Below, in pieces: positions 50,693-58,426 of a DNA stretch of 64,000 nt. The DNA is taken from NCBI RefSeq assembly GCF_004353915.1, contig NZ_SMRP01000012.1, positions 124,001 to 188,000 of the forward strand, read 5' to 3'. Made by a program: the position numbers and the translations under genes. This stretch comes from Paraburkholderia silviterrae. Its GTDB lineage: Bacteria > Pseudomonadota > Gammaproteobacteria > Burkholderiales > Burkholderiaceae. Positions within the stretch are counted from its first letter, which is position 1. Each line of letters opens with the position of its first letter. Below the pieces are notes generated by a model that worked only from the letters and a program-made list of their open reading frames with translations, was not told the DNA's origin and did not search any database.

Positions 50693-50707
50693 TTCCGTAC
50701 AGTGACA
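50693..50707 (-). promoter_or_regulatory. Operator-like half site upstream of the alpha/beta hydrolase
   Basis: TTCCG-TACAG-TGACA keeps only the left arm and centre of the recurrent 15-base site, about 107 bases before the minus-strand start. Confidence 0.3.
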
Positions 50708-50745
50708 GGGCGGCTGTTCCGGGCGGAAAAAATACGGTAACCTTC

Positions 50746-50759
50746 CAAACGACCATTAG
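50746..50759. promoter_or_regulatory. Degenerate TetR-type operator at the tetR promoter
   Basis: CAAAC-GACC-ATTAG differs from the consensus at two arm positions. It lies 62 bases before the tetR start, between tetR and the divergent hydrolase, where an autoregulatory site is expected. Confidence 0.4.
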
Positions 50760-50820
50760 ATTGTGCAGCGCGCATCCTTGCGCTGGCGAAAACAGGACAG
50801 CGCAAAGCTGATAGAGACAC

Positions 50821-51471
50821 GTGCGAAAGCGAAATGTAAATCCCAGCGCGGATACCCGAGAGACTCTGCTGCGGCTCGCCGCGCGCTCGTTTGCAACCCA
50901 GGGGTACACGGCAACGACGATGCGCTCGATCGCGGACCAGGCCGGCATCGAGGCCGCGAGCATCTACTATCATTTTGCGTCGAAGGAAGAGCTTGTCGAC
51001 GTCGTGATGGAGCACGGCGCGGACAGCATCGTGCAGCATATCAACGAGCACCTGGACGCGCTGCCCCCCACCGCGAATGCCGAAGACCGGTTCAAGGCGG
51101 CACTGGTCGGGCAGATGAGCGCTCTGATCAAGTTCGGCGACTACGCGCTGGCGCACAGTCGCCTCCTGACCCAGTTGCCGGACAAGGTGCGCGAGCGTCA
51201 GGTCAAACGGCGCGAGCGGCACCAGCGGATGTGGACGACCGTCTTCGACGATCTGCGTGCGGAAGGTTATCTGCGCGAGGACATCGATATTGCACTGAGC
51301 CGCATTTTCGTCCTCGGCTTCATCAATTCGGTCCAGACCTGGTTCGATCCGAAGAAGGGATCGCTCGAGAAGATCGCGGATCAGTTCATCACGATGTTCT
51401 TCGAGGGCGCTGCGCCGGCGGCCAAGCCGCGGCGCAGCGGCCGCAAGAAGGAACTGGCCGCTTCGTCCTGA
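50821..51471 (+). CDS. TetR-family transcriptional regulator
   Basis: The product is 216 residues from a GTG at 50821. The N-terminal HTH (about 10-60) is 'DTRETLLRLAARSFATQGYT', 'ATTMRSIADQAGIEAASIYY', 'HFASKEELVDVVME'. The C-terminal ligand domain (about 75-195) has 'RFKAALVGQMSALIKFGDYA' and 'ERHQRMWTTVFDDLRAEGYL', and the tail is Arg/Lys-rich. The shape resembles TetR repressors of acyl-CoA catabolism (KstR2/FadR-like). Seven CTAMC-N4-GTTAG-type palindromes at surrounding promoters, including a weak one at its own, make it the probable master repressor of this half of the window, with an acyl-CoA as likely ligand (inference). Confidence 0.85.
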   Translation: MRKRNVNPSADTRETLLRLAARSFATQGYTATTMRSIADQAGIEAASIYYHFASKEELVDVVMEHGADSIVQHINEHLDALPPTANAEDRFKAALVGQMSALIKFGDYALAHSRLLTQLPDKVRERQVKRRERHQRMWTTVFDDLRAEGYLREDIDIALSRIFVLGFINSVQTWFDPKKGSLEKIADQFITMFFEGAAPAAKPRRSGRKKELAASS

Positions 51472-51486
51472 CACTGCCGTCATTTA

Positions 51487-51510
51487 CGTCGCTCAGAGCC
51501 TCGAGCGACG
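51487..51510 (+). terminator. Hairpin after tetR
   Basis: CGTCGCTC and GAGCGACG form a perfect 8-base stem with an 8-base loop, 15 bases after the tetR stop. Only a weak T-rich tail follows. Confidence 0.45.
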
Positions 51511-51694
51511 CCTGCCTTTCGCCTTCTCCCTCTTGTGCAACGGTGACCCGACCCGGGCACCGTCCCGCTCGCGCCGAGCGTGTCTCGCATTAAGTCTCGC
51601 TTCCTCCAAATTCCGGCCCGCTTTGCTGCTGGTGTGACGAGGTCATTTGCATTCGGGTTAGACCGGATGGAGATAACGCGTGCTGTAAATCAAT

Positions 51695-51708
51695 CTACCG
51701 TTTGTTAG
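51695..51708. promoter_or_regulatory. TetR-type operator 3 (reductase promoter)
   Basis: CTACC-gttt-GTTAG, one arm mismatch, about 130-140 bases upstream of the reductase start. Confidence 0.6.
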
Positions 51709-51837
51709 TTGCGAGGCCCTGAAGGACGCATTGAGCTAAAGCCGCTGGCGCGCCGGTATTGCTGGCTATCGGCGCCGCGCGCCAGTCGGGGGATTAATCG
51801 ATCAGGAGCGCATCGCGCTCGCGGTGTGGGAGGAATG

Positions 51838-52809
51838 ATGACGAGTGGTGTGGGCGGGCTGAAGGTCCGCGTGGCGGCGAAGCACGACGACGCCGTGGGC
51901 ATTTGCAGTTTTGAACTGGTTCCAGCGGATGGCGGTGCGCTGCCGGCTTTCTCGGCGGGTTCGCATATCGACGTGGCGGTGCCGGGCGGGTTGACGCGCC
52001 AGTATTCGCTGTGCAATGCACCAAACGAAAGCCATCGCTACCAGATCTCGGTGCTGCGCGATCCAAAATCGCGCGGCGGTTCGGCCGGGATGCACGATCG
52101 CGTGCAGGTCGGAGATGAATTGACGATCAGTCATCCGAAGAATCACTTCCCGCTTGCCCATGAGGCAAGGCATAGCCTATTACTCGCGGGCGGCATCGGC
52201 GTGACGCCGATCCTCTGCATGGCGGAACGGTTGGCGGCGATCGGAGCGTCGTTCGACATGCACTACTGTACGCGTTCGCGTGCACGTACCGCATTCGCGC
52301 AGCGCATTGTCCATGCACAGTTTGCGCAGCGCGTGCAGTTTCATTTCGATGACGGAATGGACAGCCAGAAGCTTGACCTTGCGGCGCTGCTCGCACAGCC
52401 GGAGTCGGGCACGCATATGTACGTGTGCGGGCCCAAGGGCTTCATGGACGTCGTGCTGAGTACCGCACGAGAGGCTGGCTGGGCGGACGCGCAGTTGCAC
52501 TACGAATTCTTCGCGGCCGACGCGCGGGAAACGGCTGGCGACGAGCGCTTCGAGGTGGAGATCGCGAGTTCGGGGCAGGTGGTCGTGGTCGGGAAGGACG
52601 AGTCTGTCGTAGCGGCGCTGATGAAGGCTGGCATCCAGATCGAGACGTCGTGCGAACAAGGCGTATGTGGCACATGCCTCACGCGCGTGCTCGCGGGCGA
52701 GCCGGAGCATTTCGATGCCTACCTCACGCCCGACGAACGGGCGGCCAATGATCAGTTCCTGCCGTGCTGCTCGCGCTCGAAGTCGGCGCGGCTGGTTCTC
52801 GATCTGTAG
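51838..52809 (+). CDS. Phthalate-dioxygenase-type reductase (FMN/NAD(P)H/2Fe-2S)
   Basis: The product is 323 residues; ATG at 51838, or one codon earlier. Domain order is that of VanB/PDR reductases: flavin-binding barrel ('HIDVAVPGGLTRQYSLCNAP', R-x-Y-S motif, about 50), NAD domain ('HSLLLAGGIGVTPILCMAER' and 'HMYVCGPKGFMDVVLSTARE'), then a C-terminal plant-type ferredoxin with 'SCEQGVCGTCLTRVLAGEPE' and a final Cys in 'FLPCCSRS'. It passes electrons from NAD(P)H to a Rieske oxygenase. No oxygenase adjoins it; the only one in the window is at 30274-31518. A TetR-type operator precedes it. Confidence 0.9.
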   Translation: MTSGVGGLKVRVAAKHDDAVGICSFELVPADGGALPAFSAGSHIDVAVPGGLTRQYSLCNAPNESHRYQISVLRDPKSRGGSAGMHDRVQVGDELTISHPKNHFPLAHEARHSLLLAGGIGVTPILCMAERLAAIGASFDMHYCTRSRARTAFAQRIVHAQFAQRVQFHFDDGMDSQKLDLAALLAQPESGTHMYVCGPKGFMDVVLSTAREAGWADAQLHYEFFAADARETAGDERFEVEIASSGQVVVVGKDESVVAALMKAGIQIETSCEQGVCGTCLTRVLAGEPEHFDAYLTPDERAANDQFLPCCSRSKSARLVLDL

Positions 52810-52820
52810 ACGCGCCGGAC

Positions 52821-52846
52821 CGGTGCGCCGCGGGAGCGGCGCACCG
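52821..52846. terminator. Strong hairpin between convergent genes
   Basis: There is a perfect 11-base stem, CGGTGCGCCGC and GCGGCGCACCG, with a 4-base loop, 12 bases after the reductase stop and before the end of the convergent MFS gene. Confidence 0.65.
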
Positions 52847-52929
52847 ACCGTACTCAACTTCGCTATCCAACCCCGGCACGCAACACGCACTCCCGCAATC
52901 GGTCAATCTACCGCCCGGTCCGCACTGCT

Positions 52930-54315
52930 TTACGCGGACTCGGTCAGCAAGCGCCGGTAGTGGGGCAGTGAGCTAAAGAGCAGCCATGCCGCGAGCGCCG
53001 ACGCGATCGTGCATACGATAGCGATCGAATGCCCGACCATCTTCGGATTACCGAACACATGATCGGTCATCAGCGCGATCAGCGTCGGGCCTGCACCAAA
53101 GCCGATCAACTGAGCGACGAACGAGTAGAGGGCGCCTACGGTGCCACGCATGCGGCTCGGCGCGACGAGTTGCAGCGCCGCGCTCATGCAGCCCGTGGGC
53201 AGGCTGAAGAAAAAGACGGTGCCCGCGGCTGCGGCCAACGTACCCGTCGCGCCAGGTGCGAACGGAATGCTCGCGCAGCAGAGCATCATCGGAATCATGG
53301 CAAGTGCGGCGGTGCGTAGCGGCGCATCTTGATAGCCGCGCTTTTCGAACTGACGGGCGATCCAGGGCCCAATGAGCGCGCCGGCAATGCCGAAGCCGAC
53401 GACCAGCACGCCGAAGCGAAATCCGACGAGCGCGGCCGGCATCCCATGCGTGCGAATCAGATACGTTGGCATCCACGCCGGCATGCCGAGCACGACGATC
53501 GCCAGCATGCCTACGCCAAGCAGTATGCGCACATAAAACCCGCGTTGCTGCCAAAGGTAGGCGGCCGCATCTCCGGTCGTGAATTGCCGGTCGTCCGCGC
53601 GCTCGCTGTTCACGCTGCTGCGCACGGGTTCGCGTACGGTGACCACGACCAGCAGCGCGAAGAGAATCCCGGGCAGTCCGATCAGCACGAACGCGAGCTG
53701 CCAGGTCTGGAACTGCGCGAGGATCGGGAACTGCTGATGAAGCGCGCGCGCGAATTCGATCACGAAACCGCCGGCGACGAGCGAGAGGCCGCCGCCGAGC
53801 ATCGGTCCGAGAATGAAGATGCTCATTGCGCGCGCCATTTGCTTAGCCGAAAAGCAGTCGGCGATCACCGAGAGCGCGAGGGGGAATACACACGCCTCGC
53901 TCGCGCCGACGCCAAGCCGTGCGATGAAGAGCCCTTCGTACGTATCGGCCTTGCCGCACAGCGCGGTGAAACCGCACCACAGACAGATGCAGACCACGAG
54001 AAGATTGCGCCGGTTAGTCAGGTCGACGAGCCGTCCGAATAGCGGCGATGCGACCAGGTAAGCGGAAATGAACGCGATACCCTGGACGAGGCTCAGTTGC
54101 GTGTCGGAGATGACCAGCGAACGCTTGATGGGCTCGACCAGCAGGTTGAGGAGTTGCCGGTCGATGTAAGCCAGAGAGTACGCGAGCGTCAGCACCGCGA
54201 GTATGTACCAGGCCTGTCCGCTGTCGTGGATTACGCGAGCCGGGGATGGCTGTGCTAGCGCTTGTTCGTTGCTGCCGGCGCCGTTGGACGGCAAGTCGTT
54301 CGTGGTGTTGCTCAT
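52930..54315 (-). CDS. MFS transporter (spinster/hexuronate-like)
   Basis: The product is 461 residues with about twelve hydrophobic segments. TM1 has 'LTLAYSLAYIDRQLLNLLVE', the signature of the spinster-like branch, and the loop motif is 'GRLVDLTNRRNLLVVCICLW'. Later segments include 'ARLGVGASEACVFPLALSVI' and 'LQLVAPSRMRGTVGALYSFV'. The cytoplasmic N-terminus is about 35 residues and Asn/Pro-rich. It probably imports an organic acid or exports a metabolite. It is the second permease of the window and has a TetR-type operator 46-59 bases before its start, so its substrate belongs to the TetR-controlled half of the pathway. Confidence 0.85.
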   Translation of the reverse strand: MSNTTNDLPSNGAGSNEQALAQPSPARVIHDSGQAWYILAVLTLAYSLAYIDRQLLNLLVEPIKRSLVISDTQLSLVQGIAFISAYLVASPLFGRLVDLTNRRNLLVVCICLWCGFTALCGKADTYEGLFIARLGVGASEACVFPLALSVIADCFSAKQMARAMSIFILGPMLGGGLSLVAGGFVIEFARALHQQFPILAQFQTWQLAFVLIGLPGILFALLVVVTVREPVRSSVNSERADDRQFTTGDAAAYLWQQRGFYVRILLGVGMLAIVVLGMPAWMPTYLIRTHGMPAALVGFRFGVLVVGFGIAGALIGPWIARQFEKRGYQDAPLRTAALAMIPMMLCCASIPFAPGATGTLAAAAGTVFFFSLPTGCMSAALQLVAPSRMRGTVGALYSFVAQLIGFGAGPTLIALMTDHVFGNPKMVGHSIAIVCTIASALAAWLLFSSLPHYRRLLTESA

Positions 54316-54360
54316 TGCTCCTCCGATACGTTCAATTAAATATCACGCGACGTTAACTAC

Positions 54361-54374
54361 CTAACGTTTGGTAG
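54361..54374. promoter_or_regulatory. TetR-type operator 4 (MFS promoter)
   Basis: CTAAC-gttt-GGTAG, one arm mismatch, 46 bases upstream of the minus-strand MFS start. Confidence 0.6.
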
Positions 54375-54524
54375 TGTGGTGTGCGGAGAGACGATGTTCC
54401 ATGCGTGTTATCCATGAGCCGACCGGATTGCCCAGCGTGTTGCGGGGCGCGACGCAACTTGCGCGCCCGTTTCGGGGTTGGTGTAAACCCCCAATGACAT
54501 TGTCTTCATCAGCGCCGAAACTAA

Positions 54525-54538
54525 CTACCAGTTGTTAG
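54525..54538. promoter_or_regulatory. TetR-type operator 5 (CoA operon promoter)
   Basis: CTACC-agtt-GTTAG, one arm mismatch, 50 bases upstream of the CitE-like gene that heads the seven-gene operon. Confidence 0.65.
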
Positions 54539-54587
54539 GTAAAACCTGACGGCACTCAGTTGAACCCATCGACAGGCCGAGATAGAC

Positions 54588-55475
54588 ATGACGACGCAGA
54601 TGAAACCCATACGCTCCTTCCTCTTTGTTCCGGGAAACAAGTCGACCTGGATCGAGAAGTCCATTACCTCCAGGGCCGATGCACTGATCCTGGATCTGGA
54701 GGACAGCGTGCCGCCGCCGCAGAAAGTCGAAGCGCGCGAGATCGTCAAGTCGAAGCTCGCCTGGCTGGCGGAGCAAAAGCAGCGTATCTGGGTGCGCATC
54801 AACCGCAGCGCGCACCTGTACGACTTCGACGACATCCTGGCCATCGTGAGCCCCGTGGTCGAGGGCATCGTGATCTCCAAGCCCTGCGGTCCCGAAGACA
54901 TTCATACGGTCTCGTCGATGCTGGCCGAGGCGGAGTATCGCGCGGGTGTCGAGGTGGGTCACACCAAGGTGATTCCGCTGCTGGAGACCGCCCGCTCGCT
55001 ACAACTGGCCTACGAAATCGCCCAGCACGAACGTGTGCCTGCCATCGTGGGCGCCACGGCCAAGAACGCCGATGTAGCCCGTGCGCTCAAGACCGTCTGG
55101 TCGCTGAACGGGCGCGAGACCCAGTACCTCAAGTCGCGCGTCGTCATGGCCGCGCGCGCCGCGGGCAAGCTGCCCATTGGCGGTGTCTGGCAGCAGGTGC
55201 ACGATCTCGAGGGGCTCAAGGAATCGACGGCCAACGACCGCCAGCTGGGCATGAGCGGAGAGTTGGTGCTACATCCCTCCAACGTGGAGATCGTCAACCA
55301 GGCCTATAGCCCCACCGAGGAAGAAGTGGCCTTTTATCAGGGGATGATCGACGCGCTGAACAAGGCTCAGGCCGAAGGCCGCGCCTCGTGCATCTACGAC
55401 GGCGAGCACATCGACATTGCTCACGCGAAGACGGCGCGCGAAATCATCGAACTCGCGCAGTCGTTCAACGGTTGA
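54588..55475 (+). CDS. HpcH/HpaI/CitE-family CoA-ester lyase
   Basis: The product is 295 residues. TIM-barrel lyase features: 'IRSFLFVPGNKSTWIEKSIT' at the start, the acidic motif 'ALILDLEDSVPPPQKVEARE' (about 33-52), Arg in 'IWVRINRSAHLYDFDD', Glu in 'VIPLLETARSLQLAYEIAQH' (about 128-147), Asp in 'GATAKNADVARALKTVWSL' (about 152-170) and the C-terminal 'MSGELVLHPSNVEIVNQAYS'. Members cleave citramalyl-CoA, malyl-CoA or related beta-hydroxyacyl-CoAs into acetyl-CoA plus an alpha-keto acid. It heads an operon with MaoC and CoA-transferase genes, the set used for itaconate/mesaconate-type C5 acids. Confidence 0.85.
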   Translation: MTTQMKPIRSFLFVPGNKSTWIEKSITSRADALILDLEDSVPPPQKVEAREIVKSKLAWLAEQKQRIWVRINRSAHLYDFDDILAIVSPVVEGIVISKPCGPEDIHTVSSMLAEAEYRAGVEVGHTKVIPLLETARSLQLAYEIAQHERVPAIVGATAKNADVARALKTVWSLNGRETQYLKSRVVMAARAAGKLPIGGVWQQVHDLEGLKESTANDRQLGMSGELVLHPSNVEIVNQAYSPTEEEVAFYQGMIDALNKAQAEGRASCIYDGEHIDIAHAKTAREIIELAQSFNG

Positions 55476-55504
55476 TCGCCAACGAGACTATCAGGAGAAA
55501 CAAA

Positions 55505-55966
55505 ATGGCAGGCCTTTACTTCGAAGAATTCAAGCCCGGCATGGTGATCGAGCACGCCATCCGCCGCACCGTCACCGAGACCGACAACGTCCTGTTCTCG
55601 GCGATGACCTACAACTGCGCGCCGCTGCATATCGACGCCGAGTACAGCAAGAACACCTTCTACGGCCAGCGTCTCGTGAACAGCATGTTCCTGCTCGCGC
55701 TGGTGGCCGGCATCACCGTGTATGAAACCACGCTGGGCACCACGCTCGGCAACTTGGGTTTCGGCGAAATCGCCTTCCCCAAGCCCACGTTCCACGGCGA
55801 CACCATCCGCGTCGAGACCGAGATTCTCGAGACGCGTCTCTCGAAGAGCCGCAAGGATTCGGGCATCGTCACTTTCAGGCACGTTGCGAAAAACCAGCGC
55901 GACGAGATCGTGTGCACCGCGGTTCGCACCGGCCTGATGATGCTGCGTCCCGCCGAGGCGGCCTGA
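55505..55966 (+). CDS. MaoC-like hydratase
   Basis: The product is 153 residues from the ATG at 55505 (AGGAG upstream), a single hot-dog domain. The hydratase motif is 'SAMTYNCAPLHIDAEYSKNT' (about 33-52; Asn/His in place of the classical Asp-x4-His), followed by 'FYGQRLVNSMFLLALVAGIT' and 'GFGEIAFPKPTFHGDTIRVE'. This form, with N-x3-L-H-x-D, is seen in mesaconyl-/itaconyl-CoA hydratase-like proteins. It would hydrate an unsaturated acyl-CoA to the beta-hydroxy form cleaved by the preceding lyase, 29 bases upstream. Confidence 0.8.
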   Translation: MAGLYFEEFKPGMVIEHAIRRTVTETDNVLFSAMTYNCAPLHIDAEYSKNTFYGQRLVNSMFLLALVAGITVYETTLGTTLGNLGFGEIAFPKPTFHGDTIRVETEILETRLSKSRKDSGIVTFRHVAKNQRDEIVCTAVRTGLMMLRPAEAA

Positions 55967-55993
55967 TTACCTATTTGCAGGAAGAGCGAAGCC

Positions 55994-57160
55994 ATGGACT
56001 ACCAACTCAGCGCCGATCAACATGCCATCGTTGATGCAGCGGAAAAAATCTGTGCGGACTTTCCGCTCGAATACTGGCGCAACAAGGACAAGAACCACGC
56101 GTTCCCGCACGAGTTTTTCGCGGCCGTCGCCAGCGGCGGCTGGCTCGGCATCTGCATGCCCGAGGAGGTGGGCGGCGCGAATCTGGGCGTGACCGAGGCC
56201 GCGCTCTTCATGCGCACGGTTGCCGAGTGCGGCGGACAAGCGGCCGCGTCCACCATCCACATGAACATCTTCGGCTTGCAGCCGGTCGTGCATTTCGGCT
56301 CGGACGCGCAGAAGAAAGCGTGGCTGCCGCCGTTTGCGCGCGGCGAGCACAAGGCGTGCTTCGCGGTCACCGAGCCGGACACGGGGCTCGATACCACCAA
56401 GCTCAAGGTGGTGGCGAAGAAACAGGCCGACGGCAACTACCTGATCTCGGGAAAGAAGGTTTTCATCTCGACCGCGCAGGTTGCCGACCACATGCTGATC
56501 CTCGCGCGCACCACGCCGATCGAGGAAGTCAAGAAGCATAGCGAGGGCCTGAGCCTGTTCTACACCAAGCTCGACCGCGACTACGTCGACATTCGCGAGA
56601 TCGACAAGCTGGGCCGCGCCGCCGTCGACACCAACGAGCTTTTCATCGATGACCTGCCGGTGTCGAAGGACGCGCTGATCGGCGAGGAAGGCAAGGGCCT
56701 GAGCTATATCTTCCACGGCATGAACGCCGAGCGCGTGCTGGTCGCGGTCGAGCAGGTCGGCATCGGCCGCGCCGTGCTCAAGCTGGCCACGCAATATGCG
56801 AAGGAGCGTATCGTGTTTGGTCGTCAGATTGGCCAGAATCAGGGCGTCCAGCATCCGCTGGCGCGCAACTGGGCAGAGCTCGAAGCGGCCAATCATATGA
56901 TCTTCGCGGCAGCAGATCTGTACGACAAGGGGCTGCCTTGCGGTTCCGAAGCCAACGCGGCGAAACTGCTGGCTTCCGAGGCCTGCATGAATGCCTGCCA
57001 GACGTCGATTCTCACGCACGGCGGCTTCGGCTACGCGAAGGAGTATCACGTGGAGCGGTTCATGCGCGAGGCCTGGATCGGCTACATCGCACCGGTCACG
57101 CCACAGCTCATCCTGTCGAACATCGCCGAGCGCAAGCTTGGCTTGCCGAAGTCATATTGA
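55994..57160 (+). CDS. Acyl-CoA dehydrogenase
   Basis: The product is 388 residues. FAD motifs: 'HKACFAVTEPDTGLDTTKLK' (about 118-137) and 'LISGKKVFISTAQVADHMLI' (about 150-169). The C-terminal domain contains 'NAERVLVAVEQVGIGRAVLK' and 'QTSILTHGGFGYAKEYHVER'. The C-terminus is 'YIAPVTPQLILSNIAERKLG'; the usual Y-E-G-T Glu is missing, so the catalytic base probably comes from 'FHGMNAERVLVAVEQ' (Glu about 244), as in isovaleryl-CoA-type enzymes. It is the third gene of the TetR-controlled operon and feeds the hydratase. It differs from the homologues at 34634 and 62981. Confidence 0.85.
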   Translation: MDYQLSADQHAIVDAAEKICADFPLEYWRNKDKNHAFPHEFFAAVASGGWLGICMPEEVGGANLGVTEAALFMRTVAECGGQAAASTIHMNIFGLQPVVHFGSDAQKKAWLPPFARGEHKACFAVTEPDTGLDTTKLKVVAKKQADGNYLISGKKVFISTAQVADHMLILARTTPIEEVKKHSEGLSLFYTKLDRDYVDIREIDKLGRAAVDTNELFIDDLPVSKDALIGEEGKGLSYIFHGMNAERVLVAVEQVGIGRAVLKLATQYAKERIVFGRQIGQNQGVQHPLARNWAELEAANHMIFAAADLYDKGLPCGSEANAAKLLASEACMNACQTSILTHGGFGYAKEYHVERFMREAWIGYIAPVTPQLILSNIAERKLGLPKSY

Positions 57161-57185
57161 GTTGGAAAAGATTCAGGAGACAGGC

Positions 57186-58424
57186 ATGTCGGCTACACGA
57201 CCCCTCGAAGGTATTCGGGTTCTCGATTTGACCGTGGCGCTCGCCGGACCCTACGGATCGCTGTTGCTGGGCGGTCTGGGCGCCGAAGTCATCCGGGTGG
57301 AATCGCCAGGCGGCGGCGATATCGCGCGCAACAACCCGCCCTATGTCGGCAAGGAGGGCGTGCACTTCGGTGTCAGGCGCGAGGACGAGGTGTCGCTGAC
57401 GATTCTCAATCGCGCACGCAACAAGAAAAGCATTACGCTCGATCTGAAGTCGGAGCAGGGCCTGGCGCTGTTCATGGAACTCGCCAAGGAGTGCGACGTG
57501 GTCATCGAAAACGCCAGCGAGGGTGTTACGGCGCGCCTGGGCGTGGACTACGAGAGCGTGCGCCGCGCCAACCCGAAGATCGTCTATGCGTCGATCAAGG
57601 CGTTTGGCGAACCCAGTCCGTACCCGAAGCTCAAGGGCATGGACATCATCGTGCAGGCGCTGTCGGGCATCATGGACGTGACCGGTTTCGCCGACGGCCC
57701 ACCCACGCGCTCGGGCCTCCCGATGGCCGACCTGATCGCACCGCTGTACGCCGTCAACGGCATCCTTGCCGCGCTGATCCACCGCGGCAAGACCGGCGAG
57801 GGGCAACTGGTGCAGGTGTCCATGCTCGACTGCCTCTCATCGATGGTGGCCGAAGAGCATTTCGACGTGTTCGTCGGGCACGGCTATCCCAAGCGCTCGG
57901 GCAACTTCCACGATCGGCTCGTGCCGTTTGGCGTGTACGGCACGCGCGACGGCTACGTGGCCATGGTGGCGTTCCAGCCCGACTGGTTCCAGAACTTGAT
58001 GGAAGCCTTGGGCCGGCCCGAGATGGCGAAGGATCCGCGCTACGCCACGCGCGGTCCACGCATGAACCATGCGGCCGAGCTCAACGCCATGATCGAAGAG
58101 TGGACGCGGCAGCGCAGCACGGAAGAAGTCATCCGCGAACTGCAGGAAAAGCGCGGCGTGCCGGCCGCCGCCGTGCGCTCGCCGCTCGACGTGCTCAAGG
58201 ACCCGATGCTGCAGAAGCGCGGCGCCGTGGTGAAGCTGGAGCATCCCGGACTCGCCGATGTCGAGGCCATGGGCATGGGGCTGCCGATCAAGTTTTCGAA
58301 GACGCCTGTGCAGTTCGATCAGCCTGCACAGGAGCTGGGCGCCTCCAACGACGAGATCTACCGCAGCCTGCTCAAGCTCCCGGAGGACCGGCTGCAGCAA
58401 CTGCGCGACGAGGGAGTGATCTGA
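57186..58424 (+). CDS. CaiB/BaiF (class III) CoA-transferase
   Basis: The product is 412 residues from the ATG at 57186 (AGGAGACAGGC upstream). Family motifs: 'PLEGIRVLDLTVALAGPYGS', 'LGGLGAEVIRVESPGGGDIA', 'LNRARNKKSITLDLKSEQGL', and the catalytic Asp in 'PKLKGMDIIVQALSGIMDVT' (about 160). It resembles succinyl-CoA-dependent transferases for dicarboxylic acids (mesaconate/itaconate/citramalate type). In the operon it would activate the substrate acid used by the lyase and hydratase. It is followed two bases later by a racemase-type paralogue, so the pair is surely co-translated. Confidence 0.85.
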   Translation: MSATRPLEGIRVLDLTVALAGPYGSLLLGGLGAEVIRVESPGGGDIARNNPPYVGKEGVHFGVRREDEVSLTILNRARNKKSITLDLKSEQGLALFMELAKECDVVIENASEGVTARLGVDYESVRRANPKIVYASIKAFGEPSPYPKLKGMDIIVQALSGIMDVTGFADGPPTRSGLPMADLIAPLYAVNGILAALIHRGKTGEGQLVQVSMLDCLSSMVAEEHFDVFVGHGYPKRSGNFHDRLVPFGVYGTRDGYVAMVAFQPDWFQNLMEALGRPEMAKDPRYATRGPRMNHAAELNAMIEEWTRQRSTEEVIRELQEKRGVPAAAVRSPLDVLKDPMLQKRGAVVKLEHPGLADVEAMGMGLPIKFSKTPVQFDQPAQELGASNDEIYRSLLKLPEDRLQQLRDEGVI

Positions 58425-58426
58425 GC

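Larger units (their letters stand above)
51472..51834. other. Gap between tetR and the reductase gene
   Basis: No gene is seen in 363 bases. It contains a terminator-like hairpin (51487-51510) and a TetR-type operator (51695-51708). Confidence 0.5.

Noticed and set aside
50599..51483. Upstream extension of the minus-strand hydrolase through the tetR gene
   Set aside because: The tetR gene on the plus strand is complete and convincing, and the hydrolase has a well-placed ATG at 50586.
57491..58426. Long upstream extension of the second racemase frame
   Set aside because: It lies inside the preceding CoA-transferase gene; the family start motif begins after the ATG at 58427.
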